Source: Cynocephalus volans (lineage: Eukaryota; Chordata; Mammalia; Dermoptera; Cynocephalidae). From it: 64,000 nucleotides of DNA. Positions 9,876 through 21,300 of the stretch are shown piece after piece. Both the position numbers and the translations under genes were made by a program. The stretch is from positions 78,846,501 to 78,910,500 of the forward strand of contig NC_084466.1 in the NCBI RefSeq assembly GCF_027409185.1, written 5' to 3'. The notes beneath the pieces were generated by a model that saw nothing but the letters and a program-made list of their open reading frames with translations, ran no database searches and had not been told where the DNA came from. Each line of letters starts with the position of its first letter. Position 1 is the stretch's first letter.

Positions 9876-12479
9876 GTGTGGGTGTTCCTGCCCCACAAAT
9901 TGTCTGAGTGCTCTCCAGCTCTGGAGCTCCTGTGTGCTCAAAGGAGTTGAGCAAAGGGATGGCTAAACGTTCAGGAAAGGTTAGCCAGTGAGTCAGTTCA
10001 CACTTACAGATACTTCTAAATCAGGACCAAGAACACTGGATTTATTCTCATTCCAAACTGCATCCTAAAGATCTCTCCCTAGAATGGACTGAAATAGCGT
10101 CTCTAGGCTTGCCCTGAGGCAAGTCGCTGGAGCCCCTCACCCTGCACTGCACAGCCAACCCCGACAGTATAAGGAGGGGCCCTGATATCCAGTGCTTCCC
10201 AGGGGCAAAGCTGACGTAGGATGGGGCAAACAGCTTGTCTGTAGTTTTCATCTCTCCCTTGGTAGGGACTCAGTCTGCACTTTCTGTGGATTTGGTTCCA
10301 ATCCAGTGACTCCTGCAATTTTTAGATCAAAAATCATTCACCTGCCTCTCCTTGTCCTGCCACATTTGGAGGGGAGACAAAAAAGGTCACTCTTTTGTAA
10401 AAATATGGGTGTTTTTTTTTTTCAAATTTACCATTATCTCTGTTCCAAACTCAGTGCCCCGTTTAAGCTTTTGTTCTCTCCTGTCCTCTTGGTCCCATCC
10501 TCCTCTTCTGCTCTTCACGTTGCCAGCTGTTCTCTGGGATTTCACCTGAAGTCTATGGCATTTACATTGTACATGCTGACATTTTCAACATCTCTTTTCT
10601 CACCTGAATTTTAGATATTGTAAACAGGCTTGGGGAGGATAACAGCAAATTTTATTTATTTTTACTTATTTACTTAAAACTTCAGCAGTTCAAAAAGTTT
10701 TTAATTTCTAAAGTAAAGTGACCTTTTTAAAAATTAATTCAACCATTGAATACTGACAATTTGCTGGCTTTTTGGTCAACATGAGACAAATTGAAGACAA
10801 CAGCTTTTTCTAAGTGATATGGACAAATATTTACATCAGTAAAGAAGGGCAAGTATGAGGTACACACTTTTCATGCCTTGGTATTGCTTTCCACATTGAA
10901 TAAAACAGTGACTCTCAAAAAGGTGCTTTGGCAGAGTAGTTCCCAGATGAGATGGGTAAATGTGTTCAATTGCTAAAATTATAACAATAGCCTTTTCCCA
11001 ATTATCTGGGGGGAAAAACTAGATGAATTTAAAATATTTTTCTAAATTTTAAGGTTTTTCTCCCATAAATAATGTTTACACGTGTGGAAGCTGCTGTTGT
11101 TTATCTGCTAATAAAAGCCAGCAGACATACAAATCTGATTAATAGCAAACATATATTAACAAAAAATTCAGAATCAGGTGATCTTGCTGAGTTTGATTGC
11201 GTTTTTATTCCAAATACACCATTTCATAGGTCTGAAATGATTCCTGATTTCATGAGGAAATAAATCAATATTTGTGGATTTCTAAAATAAATTCTTTGAT
11301 TTCTAGTTATTCTACTACCTAAACAAAGTTGTGACTCACTATTCCAGACCATGACACAGATCAGTGGCCCCTCATAACTGTGAAATTATAAAGTATTTAA
11401 AATTCAGTATAAAAGCACCATCATGCTACATATTCTAACATTCTTCAAAATTCATCAGCTAACCCAGTTAGCCCCTGAAAGACCCAAGTTTGGATTACAA
11501 TGGGGGATTTCAAACCTTCCATTGTCCCATGGTATTTCTTATCTGGTTTTGTCACTCAATACCATGAAGTCAGAATGTTCGTGTCTTTCTGTATAGATTA
11601 ACTGGAAAAATGGTTGCTATTGTCTGGGAAAAATTGGCTTACTTAATGCCACATGAATTTCTACATAGGATTCTTTGTGGATGGCTGTGCTGGCTATGTA
11701 TTTTGGTTTTCCTGTTACTATTGTTTCTTATCAGTTTATGTTCCCCTGTGGGATGTGTACGTGTGTGTGTGTGTACGCGCGCGCGTGTGTTGAGCTGAAT
11801 GATATATCATTCAAACTCAGGTCAACAAAATGATTTAAACCAACATCTCTGCAGGCTCATTTAAGATGAAAACATATAAATCAAGTGCTATGAAATAACA
11901 AAGAAAACATCATTCATCAAACTGTGAGACTGCAGTGATGAGGCTGGAAGCTGAGTTTGGGATAAGAGGAGTAAAACTATCTTATAACATATTTGACAAA
12001 TGGAAGTCGTGTACCCAGGTGTTTGTGGTATAGATCATCTTGCAGGAGATTTCATGCTTCCACTGAGAGAAAGCACTTGATATTTATGACCCACCTGTCA
12101 ACTAAAAGTTTACTTTAGGTTTTATATTTCCAACTTTCCCAATTCTGATGGCAGGAGGAGCCACAGGGGTAATTGGTTTCTGTAGAGACGTTATCAGTCT
12201 TTGCATGTTTTAGTGCAGTTGAACACTTTAAGTCCACTTGTTTTCCTGTTTAAATCCTTCAATATGTTGTTCAAATAATCTTTTTCCACGTGGATTTCAT
12301 GTCTGGACAGTTCTACTTGCTGTTGTTACTTTTTCCAAATGTCTAGTTACTTTTAAAGTTATGTATAGGAAATAAGCAGATAGTTTGCCTGTACTGGAAT
12401 ATCAGTCTAACAGAGGATACACACACACATACTACAGCAAACATCACACAGATAATTTTTAAAAATTATAAAGTTGTGA
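9876..12479. other. Gene-free stretch, mostly unassigned
   Basis: No exon-like coding segment with flanking splice sites was found. The open frames here (for example the 140-codon one at 10192-10614) are pyrimidine-rich and lack any recognisable domain. A short TG/CG simple repeat lies at 11758-11791. The AT-rich part from 10620 onwards could contain very old repeats that I cannot name. Confidence 0.5.
11758..11791. repeat. TG/CG alternating microsatellite
   Basis: A short alternating purine-pyrimidine run: tgtgtgtgtgtgtg followed by tacgcgcgcgcgtgtgtg. The CG part is unusual for mammalian microsatellites because CpG decays. Confidence 0.9.
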
Positions 12480-13390
12480 AAGATTTCTTTGCCCCTGAGA
12501 TCAGGAAAGAAACAAGCATGTCCACTATTACTACTTCTATTCAACATTATATTGGAGATCCTAGCCAGTACAGTAAGGCAAGAAAAAGAAAAAGTATAAG
12601 GATTAAAAAATAAAACTCATTATTTAAAAATGGCATGATTGTGTATGCAGTAATTTTGTTAAATCTGTAAAAACAATTTTAGAAATAATATGTGAATTTA
12701 GCAAGATGACTAAATATAAAGTCAATAATGAGTCAACACAGGCTCATATCCAGAACTTATAACAAACTCCTACAAACCGATAAAAAGAAAACAGGTAACT
12801 CAAGTTTCAAAAATGAGCAAAAGATTTAATCAGGCACTTTTCGCATAAGAAAATACCCAAATGATCAATAAATGCACTCAACCTCATTAATATTCATAGA
12901 AAGGCAAATTTAAACAACATTGAGATATTATTGTACACCCATCAGAATGGCTGAAATAAAAAGACTGAAAATTGCAAGTGTTGACAAGAATGTGGAGGAA
13001 AGCAAATGGGAGTGAGCTATAAAATAAAAGGGATGACAGCCTGCCTTACTAAGCATGTAAACAAATGAAGGAAGCATGGAGGAGAAAATTTTAAGAAAAT
13101 AAGTGAATATTTTAATATTTTAGGGTAAGTATATCCTTTCCAAGAACAAAGCAAAGATAGAGGAGAAATAGGGAAAAATATTTTAGCTTCAACTACATAA
13201 AAGTTAAAACTTCCTTATGGAAAAATGAAATCAAACAAAACCAAACAGATCCCATAAAAAAGTTAAACATCAAACTGGTAAAAATACTTACAGCATATAT
13301 GAAAGACAATGAATTCATATCCAGAACATACAAAGAGATCTTACTAATTATAAATTAACAATAACATATAGTCCAATAGAAAAATGGCAA
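12480..13390 (+). mobile_element. Old LINE-1 ORF2 and 3' fragments
   Basis: The sequence reads as degenerate L1 ORF2 on the plus strand. It starts near the reverse transcriptase region (catgtccactattactacttctattcaacat around 12518) and passes to the C-terminal part (ttgagatattattgtacacccatcagaatggc around 12920). A second old fragment with agacaatgaattcatatccagaa is at 13290-13340. No long frame remains. It is the 5' neighbour of the younger L1 that begins near 13393. Confidence 0.8.
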
Positions 13391-13499
13391 ATGTAGAGTG
13401 ATGGCACAAAGATGGCAGAATAGACAATCCCTGGTGTTGCTCACCCGCACAACAGATCAACTTACAACTGTTAAAACACAAAAACTGACAGCACTGCTG

Positions 13500-13870
13500 C
13501 TGCCACAGGGGTGCCCAGGGCAAGGAAGTGCCTGGACCCAGCTTGGCCCCACCCTACCCCCACCCGTGCAGAAGGTAGGAAGAGTGCCAACACCATGACA
13601 GGGAGGGCCAGGGCAGGAAAGTGCTCCCACCCCTGCCCCTACCAACCACACCCTTACCCACACAGGAGGCAGGAAGAGTGCCAATGCCATGACAGGGAGG
13701 TCGAGGGCAGAGAAGTGCCCTGGCCCTACCTGGTCCCAATGCACCCCATCCCCACCCACACAGGAGACAGGCAGAGTGCCAACTATTCAACAGGGAGGAC
13801 TGGAACCACCCACATGGAGGTGGTCCACGACAGCAGCCACCACAGCTTCTCCCTATGCATGGACAGCTTA
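13500..13870 (+). repeat. Tandem GC-rich monomers in the L1 copy 1 5' UTR
   Basis: The phrase agagtgccaa recurs at 13581, 13675 and 13773, and a gggca-gaagtgcc phrase recurs about every 95 bp (13517, 13612, 13706). Each unit carries a catgacagggagg-like segment. The arrangement parallels the promoter monomers of mouse L1, but the sequence is different. Confidence 0.85.
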
Positions 13871-14301
13871 CAACCATAGTAGAAGCCATGACCACTGTGC
13901 AGGTAGCATGTCATGTATTCAAGTGAATTGACACAAGGAGAATCATCAGAAGAACCTGGAAAGAGAAGAGGAAGTCTTTCTTCTCAAAGTCCATTCCAGA
14001 GTAACAGAAGAAGCAACCGATCACCAGATGACTAGAAATCAATGTAGAGATACTAGAAATACAAAAAAAGAAAAGAAAATATGACACTACCAAAAGAATA
14101 TAGCAATTCTCAAGTACAAGACTCTACAGAACAGGAAACCCTTGAAATGATGGAAAAGGAATTCCAACTAACAGTCTTAAGGAAACTCAATGAAATAAGA
14201 GAAGACTTAGTTAAACAACACAATGAAATGAGGACAAATATCCGGGATATGAAGGAGAAAATTTACAAAGAAATTAATACCTTAAAAAAGAAAGTAGCAG
14301 T

Positions 14302-14480
14302 GGGGCCAACCCCGTGGCTCACCCAGGAGAGTGCGGCGCTGGGAGCACCAAGGCTGCAGGTTCGGATCCTACGTAGGGCTGGCCGGTGCGCTCACTGGCT
14401 GAGCGCAGTGCGGGCAACACCATGCCGAGGGTTGCAATCCCCTTACCAGTCATAAAAAAAAAAAAAAAAAAAAAAAAAAA
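14302..14480 (+). mobile_element. Dimeric tRNA-Ile-derived SINE (CYN-like) inside L1 ORF1
   Basis: Starts GGGGCCAACCCCGTGGCTC, has a first B box at GGTTCGGATCC, a second tRNA unit from GGCCGGTGCGCTCACTGGCTG with GGTTGCAATCC, and a pure A tail to 14480. L1 sequence resumes directly after it. An imperfect target duplication of the a-agtagcag/agtcgcag type flanks it. It proves the L1 predates this insertion. Confidence 0.9.
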
Positions 14481-15013
14481 GTCGCAGAACTCCTGAAAAT
14501 GAAGTATTCATTCAACAAAATAAAAACACAACCAAGAGCTTAAGCAGCAGATTAGAGCAAGCAGAAGAAAGAATTTCTGACTCCAACTATGGTCTTTACA
14601 AAATAACCAAGGTGAACAAAAAACAAAAGGGGGGGGATTAAGAAAAACAAAGAAAGTCTAAGAGAAATAGCAGACAACCTTAAGCACAGAAATATCCAAA
14701 TCATAGAAGTTCTAGAAGGGAAGGAAAAAGGTACAGGCATTGAAAATCTATTCAATGAAATAATAATGGAAAATTTCCCAGGTATAGGGAGAGACACAGA
14801 CCTTCAGATCCAAGAAACTCAAAGATCCCCAAACAGATTCAATTCAAAAGATCCTCTCTGAGAAACATTATAGTCAAACTGGCCAAGCTCAAAGACAAAG
14901 GGAAAATCCTTAAAGCAGCAAGAGAAGTGTCACATCACTTATAAGGGAGCCCCTATCAGACTAACGGCAGACTTCTCAACTGAAACTCTACAGGCAAGAA
15001 AAAAATAGGGTGA

Positions 15014-15194
15014 TGTATTAGTCTATTCCTGTTGCTTATAACAAAATACACAGAACTGGGTACTGTATAAAGAAAATGAAATTTATTGCTTGCAGTTTTG
15101 GAGGCTAGGAAGTCCACGTCCAAGGAACACGTCTATTGAGGGTTGTGGTAGTGACTTCGGTAACACAGGGTATCACATTGTGAGATGACAGAGC

Positions 15195-15232
<38 letters not shown>

Positions 15233-15490
15233 CAGAGAGAAAGACAGACTCTCCCTCTCTCTCCTTTTAAAGCCCTCAGAACCACATCCCTGACCACCAT
15301 TTTTAATCCATTCACTACAGCACGGTCCTACAATCCAATCACCTCTTCAAGGCTCCCCCTTTCAGTTACCATAATAGGATTTCTCACCCTCTTAACAGTC
15401 ACAGTGGGGACAAAGTTTCTAACACATAAAATTGGGGGACACAATTCAAGCTTCAGTGAGTTTTGGGGGGACATAATTCAATCCACTACA
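15014..15490 (-). mobile_element. MaLR-type LTR inserted in L1 ORF1
   Basis: On the minus strand the element runs from TGTAGTGGATTGAATTATG to CTAATACA. It has a polyadenylation signal in caataaatttcattttc and the ttatacagtacccagt-like end typical of MLT/MST LTRs. Flanks carry a 5-bp duplication (ggtga / gatga), and L1 ORF1 continues on both sides. A (GA)n tract sits at 15197-15232. The outer end carries a near-duplicate of its first 16 or so bases (15466-15482 and 15435-15450 on the plus strand). Subfamily not named with confidence. Confidence 0.75.
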
Positions 15491-18400
15491 GATGACATAT
15501 TCAAAAACTGAAAGAAAAAACTTCCAGCCAAGAATACTATACACCAGCAAAGGTATCCCTCAGAAATGAAGCAGAAATAGTGTATTTCCCAGACAAACAA
15601 AAGCTGTGGGAACTTAGCACCACATAAACAGCCCTGCAAGAAATTCTCAAGGAAGTCCAGCATCTGGAATCTGAAAAACAATAATCACTACCACAAATAC
15701 ACAAGAAAGAATAAAACTAACTGGTAAAACACAAATGCAAAGGAGAAAGAAAAAAAGAAACAAAATCTTCCTCAAAAAAACATCAAATATTGAGGATGAA
15801 TAATAAAAGCGGAAGAAAGGAACAAAAGATATTTAAAACATCTAAACAAAAAGTGATAAAATGCCATGAGGAAGAAAATACCTGTCAACAGCAATTCTAA
15901 ATATAAATGGATTAAACTCCTCATTCAAAAAACACAGACTGAAAGACTGGATTAAAAAGCTAGAGCCAACTATATACTGTCTTCAAGAGACTCATCTCAC
16001 TTGCAAAAACACACACAGACTAAAAGTGAAAGGGCGGAAAAAGATATACCATCCAAATGGAAACTAAAAATGAGCAAGAGCTATTCTTATATTAGATAAA
16101 ATAGACTTTAAAACAAAAACTATAAAAACAGACAAAGAAGGCCACTATATAATTACAAAGGGATCTATCCAGTTAAAAGACATAACGATCATAAATATGT
16201 ATGAACCCAACACTGGAGCATCCACTTATAAAAAGAAAACACTATTTAGACCTTAAGAGAGTGACAGACTCCAATATGATAATTGTGGGAGACCTGACAC
16301 CTCTCTCTCAGCACTGGAAAGATCATGCAGGCAACAAATCAACAAAGAAACACAGGATTTAAACTAGACCTTAGACCAATTGGACCTGGCAAATATCTAC
16401 AGAACATTTCATACAACAACTACAGAATATAAACTCTTCACATCAGCACATGGAACATTCTCCAGGATAGACCACAGGTTAGGTCACAAATCAAGTCTCA
16501 GAAAATTTTTAAAAACTGAAATCATTTCAAGTATCTTTTCATACCACAATGGATTAAAACTGGAAATCAATAACAAGCAAATCTCTGGTACAATACAAAT
16601 ACATGGAAATTAAACAACAGGCTCCTGAACGACCTTTGGGTTCAAGAAGAAATTAAACTGGAAATCAAAAAATTTCTTGAAACTAATGAAAATAAAGACA
16701 CACCATACCAAAACCTGTAGGATACTGCAAAAGCAGAACTAAGAGGGAAGTTTATTGCAATAAATGCTTACATCCAAAGAAAAGAAAGATTTTAAAAGAT
16801 TTAAAGTAAACACACCTCAAAGAACTAGAAAAACAAGAAGAATGCTATCTCAAATGTAGTGGAAGGAAAGAAATAATTAAAATCAGAACAGAACTAAATG
16901 AAATAGAGACCCCCAAAAATGATACAGAAGATCAGTGAAACAAAACCTTGGTTTTTTGGAGGAGATAAATAAAATACAAACCATTAGCTAGATTAACAAA
17001 AAAAAGAAGAGAGAAGACCCAAATAAAAAAATCAGAAATAAGAAAGGAGCCATTACAACCAATACCATAGAAATACAAGGAATCATTACAGACTATTATA
17101 AACAATTATATGCAAACAACTACAAAAACCTGAGGAAATGGATAAATTTCTGGAAATATACAAGCTACCAAGAGTGAACCCAGAAGAAGTAGGAAACTTA
17201 AATAGACCAATAACAAGCAATGAGATTGAGGCAGTAATTAGCAGATTCCCAACAAAGAAAAACCCAGGATCAGATGGCTTTACTGCTGAATTCTACCAAC
17301 TTTTAAAGAGGAATTAATACCAATACTCTTTAAACTACTCCAAAAATTGAAACAGAGGCCATTCTCCTAAACTCATTCTATAAGGCCAGCATTACCCTGG
17401 TACCAAAAATAGGCAAAGATACCACAGAAAAAGAAAACTACAGGCCAATATCCTTGATGAAAATAGATGCAAAATACCAGCAATCAGAATACAGCAACAC
17501 ATCAAAAAAATTATATACCATGATCAAGTGGGATTCATCCCAGGAGTATAAGAATGTTTCAACATATGCAAGTCAATAATGTAATACTCCACATTAAAAA
17601 AAAAAAAATCGAGGGCAAAAACCTTATGATTATCTTGATAGACACAGAAAAAGCATTTGACAAGATTCAACATTCCTTCATGATATTCTCAGCAAACTAA
17701 ATATAGAAGGAAAGCATCTCAACACAATAAAAGCCATATACCACAAACCCACCAACAATATCATCCTGAATGGGAAAAGCTGAAAGGGTTTTCCTTAAAA
17801 ACAGGAACAAGGCAAGGATGCCCACTCTCACTAATCCTGTTTAACATAGTATTGAAGGTAGTAGCCACAGCAATCAGGCAAAAGAAAGAAATAAGTGGCA
17901 TCCAGAATGGAAAGGACAAAGTCAAAATGCCCCTATTTGCAGATGACATGATCCTATATATAGAAAAACCTAAAGACTCTACAAAAAAAACCTCTTAGAA
18001 CTGATTAACAATTTCTGTAATGTTGCAGGATACCAAATCAACATGCAAAAATCAGTAGCATTTTTATATTCCAATAACAAACTAGCAGAAAAAGAAATCA
18101 AGAAAGCAAGTCCATTTAAAGCATTATCCAAAAACAAAATACACAGGAATCAATTTAACCAAAGAAGTGAAAAATCTCTACAATGAGAACTATAAAACAC
18201 TACTGAAAGAAATTAAAGAGGACACACAAAGATGGAAAGACATTCCATGCTCTTGGATTGGAAGAATTAACATTGTGTAAATGTCCATACTACTCAAAGC
18301 TATCTACAGATTCAACACAATCCCTCAAAATACCAATGACATTCTTCACAGAAATAGAAAATTAGAAATAGAAAAAACAATTCTAGCATTCATATAGAAC

Positions 18401-19448
18401 AACAAAAGTCACAAACAACCAAAGCAATCCTGAGCAAGAAAAATAAAGCCAGAGGCATAACACTACCTGACTTCAAATTATACCACAAAGTGATAGTAAC
18501 CAAACAGGATGGTACTGGCATAAAAACAGACCAACGGAACAGAATAGAGAATCTGGAAATCAACCCGTTATAGCTAACTGATCTTTGACAATATCAATTA
18601 GAACGTACATTGGGGAAAAGACTGCCTCTTCAATGAATGGTGCTGGAAACATTGGACATCCATATGCAGAAGAATGAAACTAGACCTGTAACTCTCTCCA
18701 TATACCAAAATCAACTCAGAATATGTTAAAGACTTAAGCATAAGACCTGGAACCATAAAAGTACTAAAAAGAAAAGATAGAGGAAACACTCCATGAAGTA
18801 GGACTGGGCAAAACTTTATGAATAAGGCCCCCAAAACACAAGCAACAAAAGAAAAAAAATAAACAAATGGGATTATATCAAACTAAAAAGCTTCTGCATA
18901 GCAAAGGAAACAATCAACAGAGTGAGAAGACAACCTACAGAATGAGAGAAAATACTTGCAAACTACAGATCTGAAAAGGGATTAATATCCAGAATTTATA
19001 AGGAACTCAAGCAACTTAACAGTAAAAAAATGATTTGTAATAATGGATTTGCTAATAATATTGATTGGATCATCACATATTGTACACAAGTGATAGTAGT
19101 CAATGCTGTACCTGAAAAATATGTATATAATTAATTATGCTTCAATAAAACACACACATGCATGTGCATACACACACACACACATAAACTGCCAACGTGA
19201 AATTGCTGGAATTTGGAGAAAGAGGAAGAGAGACCCATGATGTCTGTGAAGGTGTGAAAGGCTAAGGCATGTGGAAGGAGGGACCACTCTGATCATTCCA
19301 AGCCCAAACCACTTTCTGGGCTAGCATGGTACAGTGCAAGGAGTCACTGCCAATGCATGGAGCAGCTACTTGGAGATATCAAAGTCACAGTGTGCCCTTT
19401 CTGTGAAGCTACAAGAAGTCTGCAGGGGAGAACAGTGCCATGACCACT

Positions 19449-19488
19449 GCAAATATATATATATATACTTACATATATATATATATGT
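19449..19488. repeat. (AT)n inverted repeat
   Basis: Two runs of alternating AT, separated by acttac, make a near-perfect palindrome able to form a hairpin. Confidence 0.8.
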
Positions 19489-20963
19489 CATTTTGAAGAG
19501 CACCATCCCATCTCCCGGTACAGCAAACCCACCCACAAGCTTCCCCTGAGCCTGCATGGAAGGGAGGGACCACAGCCAACAGGAAAAACGAATCATCCAG
19601 AAGTTGGTGAGTCTTCAAAGGGGACTCATGCATGGCTTGCCCCACAGGAAATATTTGGAGCGCTGGGGATTTGGAGGGGCAACACACCACGGGAGCATAA
19701 AAGCACAGTGCTGGCAGCTGATCTGCCTTTCATTTGTCATGGGTATCACACAATGGAGACTGGTCAGTGTGATAGAACTATAGGGGGCACAGTCTAAAGG
19801 AAAGACCTAGTACCAGGATAAGTTTTCCACATAGCCCAGTCAAGTTCATGGAGATCCCACATAAACTGGAAGTGATTAAGAGGCTGATAATTAAAATCTG
19901 GTCCACTCAAAAAGGTTTCCCCAATTTGAGGAACAATAGCAATGCTGAAATTTAGTTCAGGCACAAAGCACAAGTCCTGGTTTCTGCAAGAAGTTTCCCC
20001 AATTCAGGAATAAACCACAGTACAGTAAATGTTCCAGTGCAATGTTTAACTGATGGTGGTTGCTGTTAATCCACCATAGAATGGGAAATAACCACAGACC
20101 AGAGACAAAGTTCTGATATTACACAATAAAGGTCTACTACCATCAAAAAACACCTATAAAACCTGAAAGAGGTAGCTGTCTCCTGAAATGCTCAGGCATC
20201 AATGTGAAGACAGAAAGATTAAGAAAGAACAGAGAAATATGACACCACCGAAAGAAACCAACAAAGTGCCAGCAATGGACCCAGAAGAACAGTAGATTTA
20301 TGAAATGTCAGAGAATTTAGAATAACCCTCTTAAGAATGTTCAGGGAGTCAAAAGAAAATACAGATAGAAAATTAAATAATGTTTGGAAAACAACCCAGG
20401 AGCAGAATGAGTAACTTGACAAAAGAAAATAATCAATTAAAAATAATAAAAATTCTAGAAAGAAAGAATACATTATTCTGAACTGGAAAACTCAATAGAA
20501 AGTTCCAACAGCACACTAAATCAAAAAGAGAAAAGAGCCAGTGAGCTCAAAGTTAGAATCTACAAAATTATCCAATCAGAGGAACAAAACCAAAAAAAGA
20601 ATTAAAAAAATTGAAACTAATTGCTGCAACTATGGGATTCCTTCTAATGAAATAACCTTCACATAATTAGCACACCCAAAAGGATGGAAGGGAAGAGATC
20701 TACAAAGCATATTCAAGGAAATAATGGCTAAAAATTCCCCAAAATGAAAAAAGATGACAGCACACAGGTACCAAGGCATACTATAATTAAATTATCAAAC
20801 ACCAAAGACAAAGAGAGAATACTGAAAGCAGCAAGAAAAAAGAAACACATACCATTCAAAGGAACTCCAATATGGCTCTCAGCAGATTTCTCAGTAGAAA
20901 CCCTACAGGACAGGAGAGAATGGGATGATATATACAAAGTGCTGAAGGAAAAACACTGTTAAC

Positions 20964-21300
20964 CAAGACAGATGTGCAGATGGCATGCCAGACTCTCAAC
21001 TGCATGGACACAAGGAGAGGCACAAGTTGAGACCAAAAAAAGGTCCTCTCCCTCCACAAAGCACACTCCAGAGTAATAGAAGAAGAATATGCTTTATGAT
21101 AATAGGGGAGGACTTGATCACACCTGTCTCAGTACTGGACAGATCATCTAGGCCACAGATCAACAGAGGACCAGTTAATCTATCAGATGGAGAGAACAAA
21201 TCAATGGTTATTAGAGGGGGAGGGGAAGAGGAAGGGGGGAGATTGGATAAGGAGCATAAAGAATAAGTGTGATTTGTAATAATGAATATGCTAATAAAAA
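20964..21300 (+). mobile_element. Internally deleted L1 derivative, copy A (5'UTR end - short EN piece - 3'UTR)
   Basis: Three pieces of L1 are fused. The first is the end of a 5' UTR (gcagatggcatgccagactc, then ctccacaaagcacactccag and agtaatagaagaag). The second is about 80 bp of ORF2 endonuclease (gataataggggaggacttga through gtactggacagatcatctag). The third is an L1 3' UTR (ggttattagagggggagggg, gattggataaggagcataaag, gatttgtaataatgaatatg). The same three pieces with the same joints occur at 45606-45945. This copy is 5' truncated and sits inside L1 copy 2. It has no coding capacity and would depend on L1 proteins in trans. Confidence 0.85.

Larger units (their letters stand above)
13393..19185 (+). 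mobile_element. LINE-1 copy 1, near full length, degenerate, with two nested insertions
   Basis: The element starts with a GC-rich 5' UTR containing about 3.5 tandem units of 94-98 bp (13500-13870). ORF1 begins with ATG at 14081 and opens with a coiled-coil-forming stretch rich in Glu, Lys and Leu. ORF1 is split by a SINE (14302-14480) and by a MaLR-type LTR (15014-15490), and resumes to about 15690. ORF2 follows from about 15870 and includes the endonuclease N-terminus and reverse transcriptase, with many stops and frameshifts. Near 19020 the sequence jumps from the ORF2 C-terminal region to a 3' UTR like that at 58630 (gatttgtaataatg), so the end of ORF2 is deleted. It ends in A/CA-rich sequence. 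The copy is inactive. Confidence 0.88.

Noticed and set aside
13457..13895. Overlapping long frames on both strands in a GC-rich block
   Set aside because: They come from the tandem monomers of an L1 5' UTR and have no coding signature.
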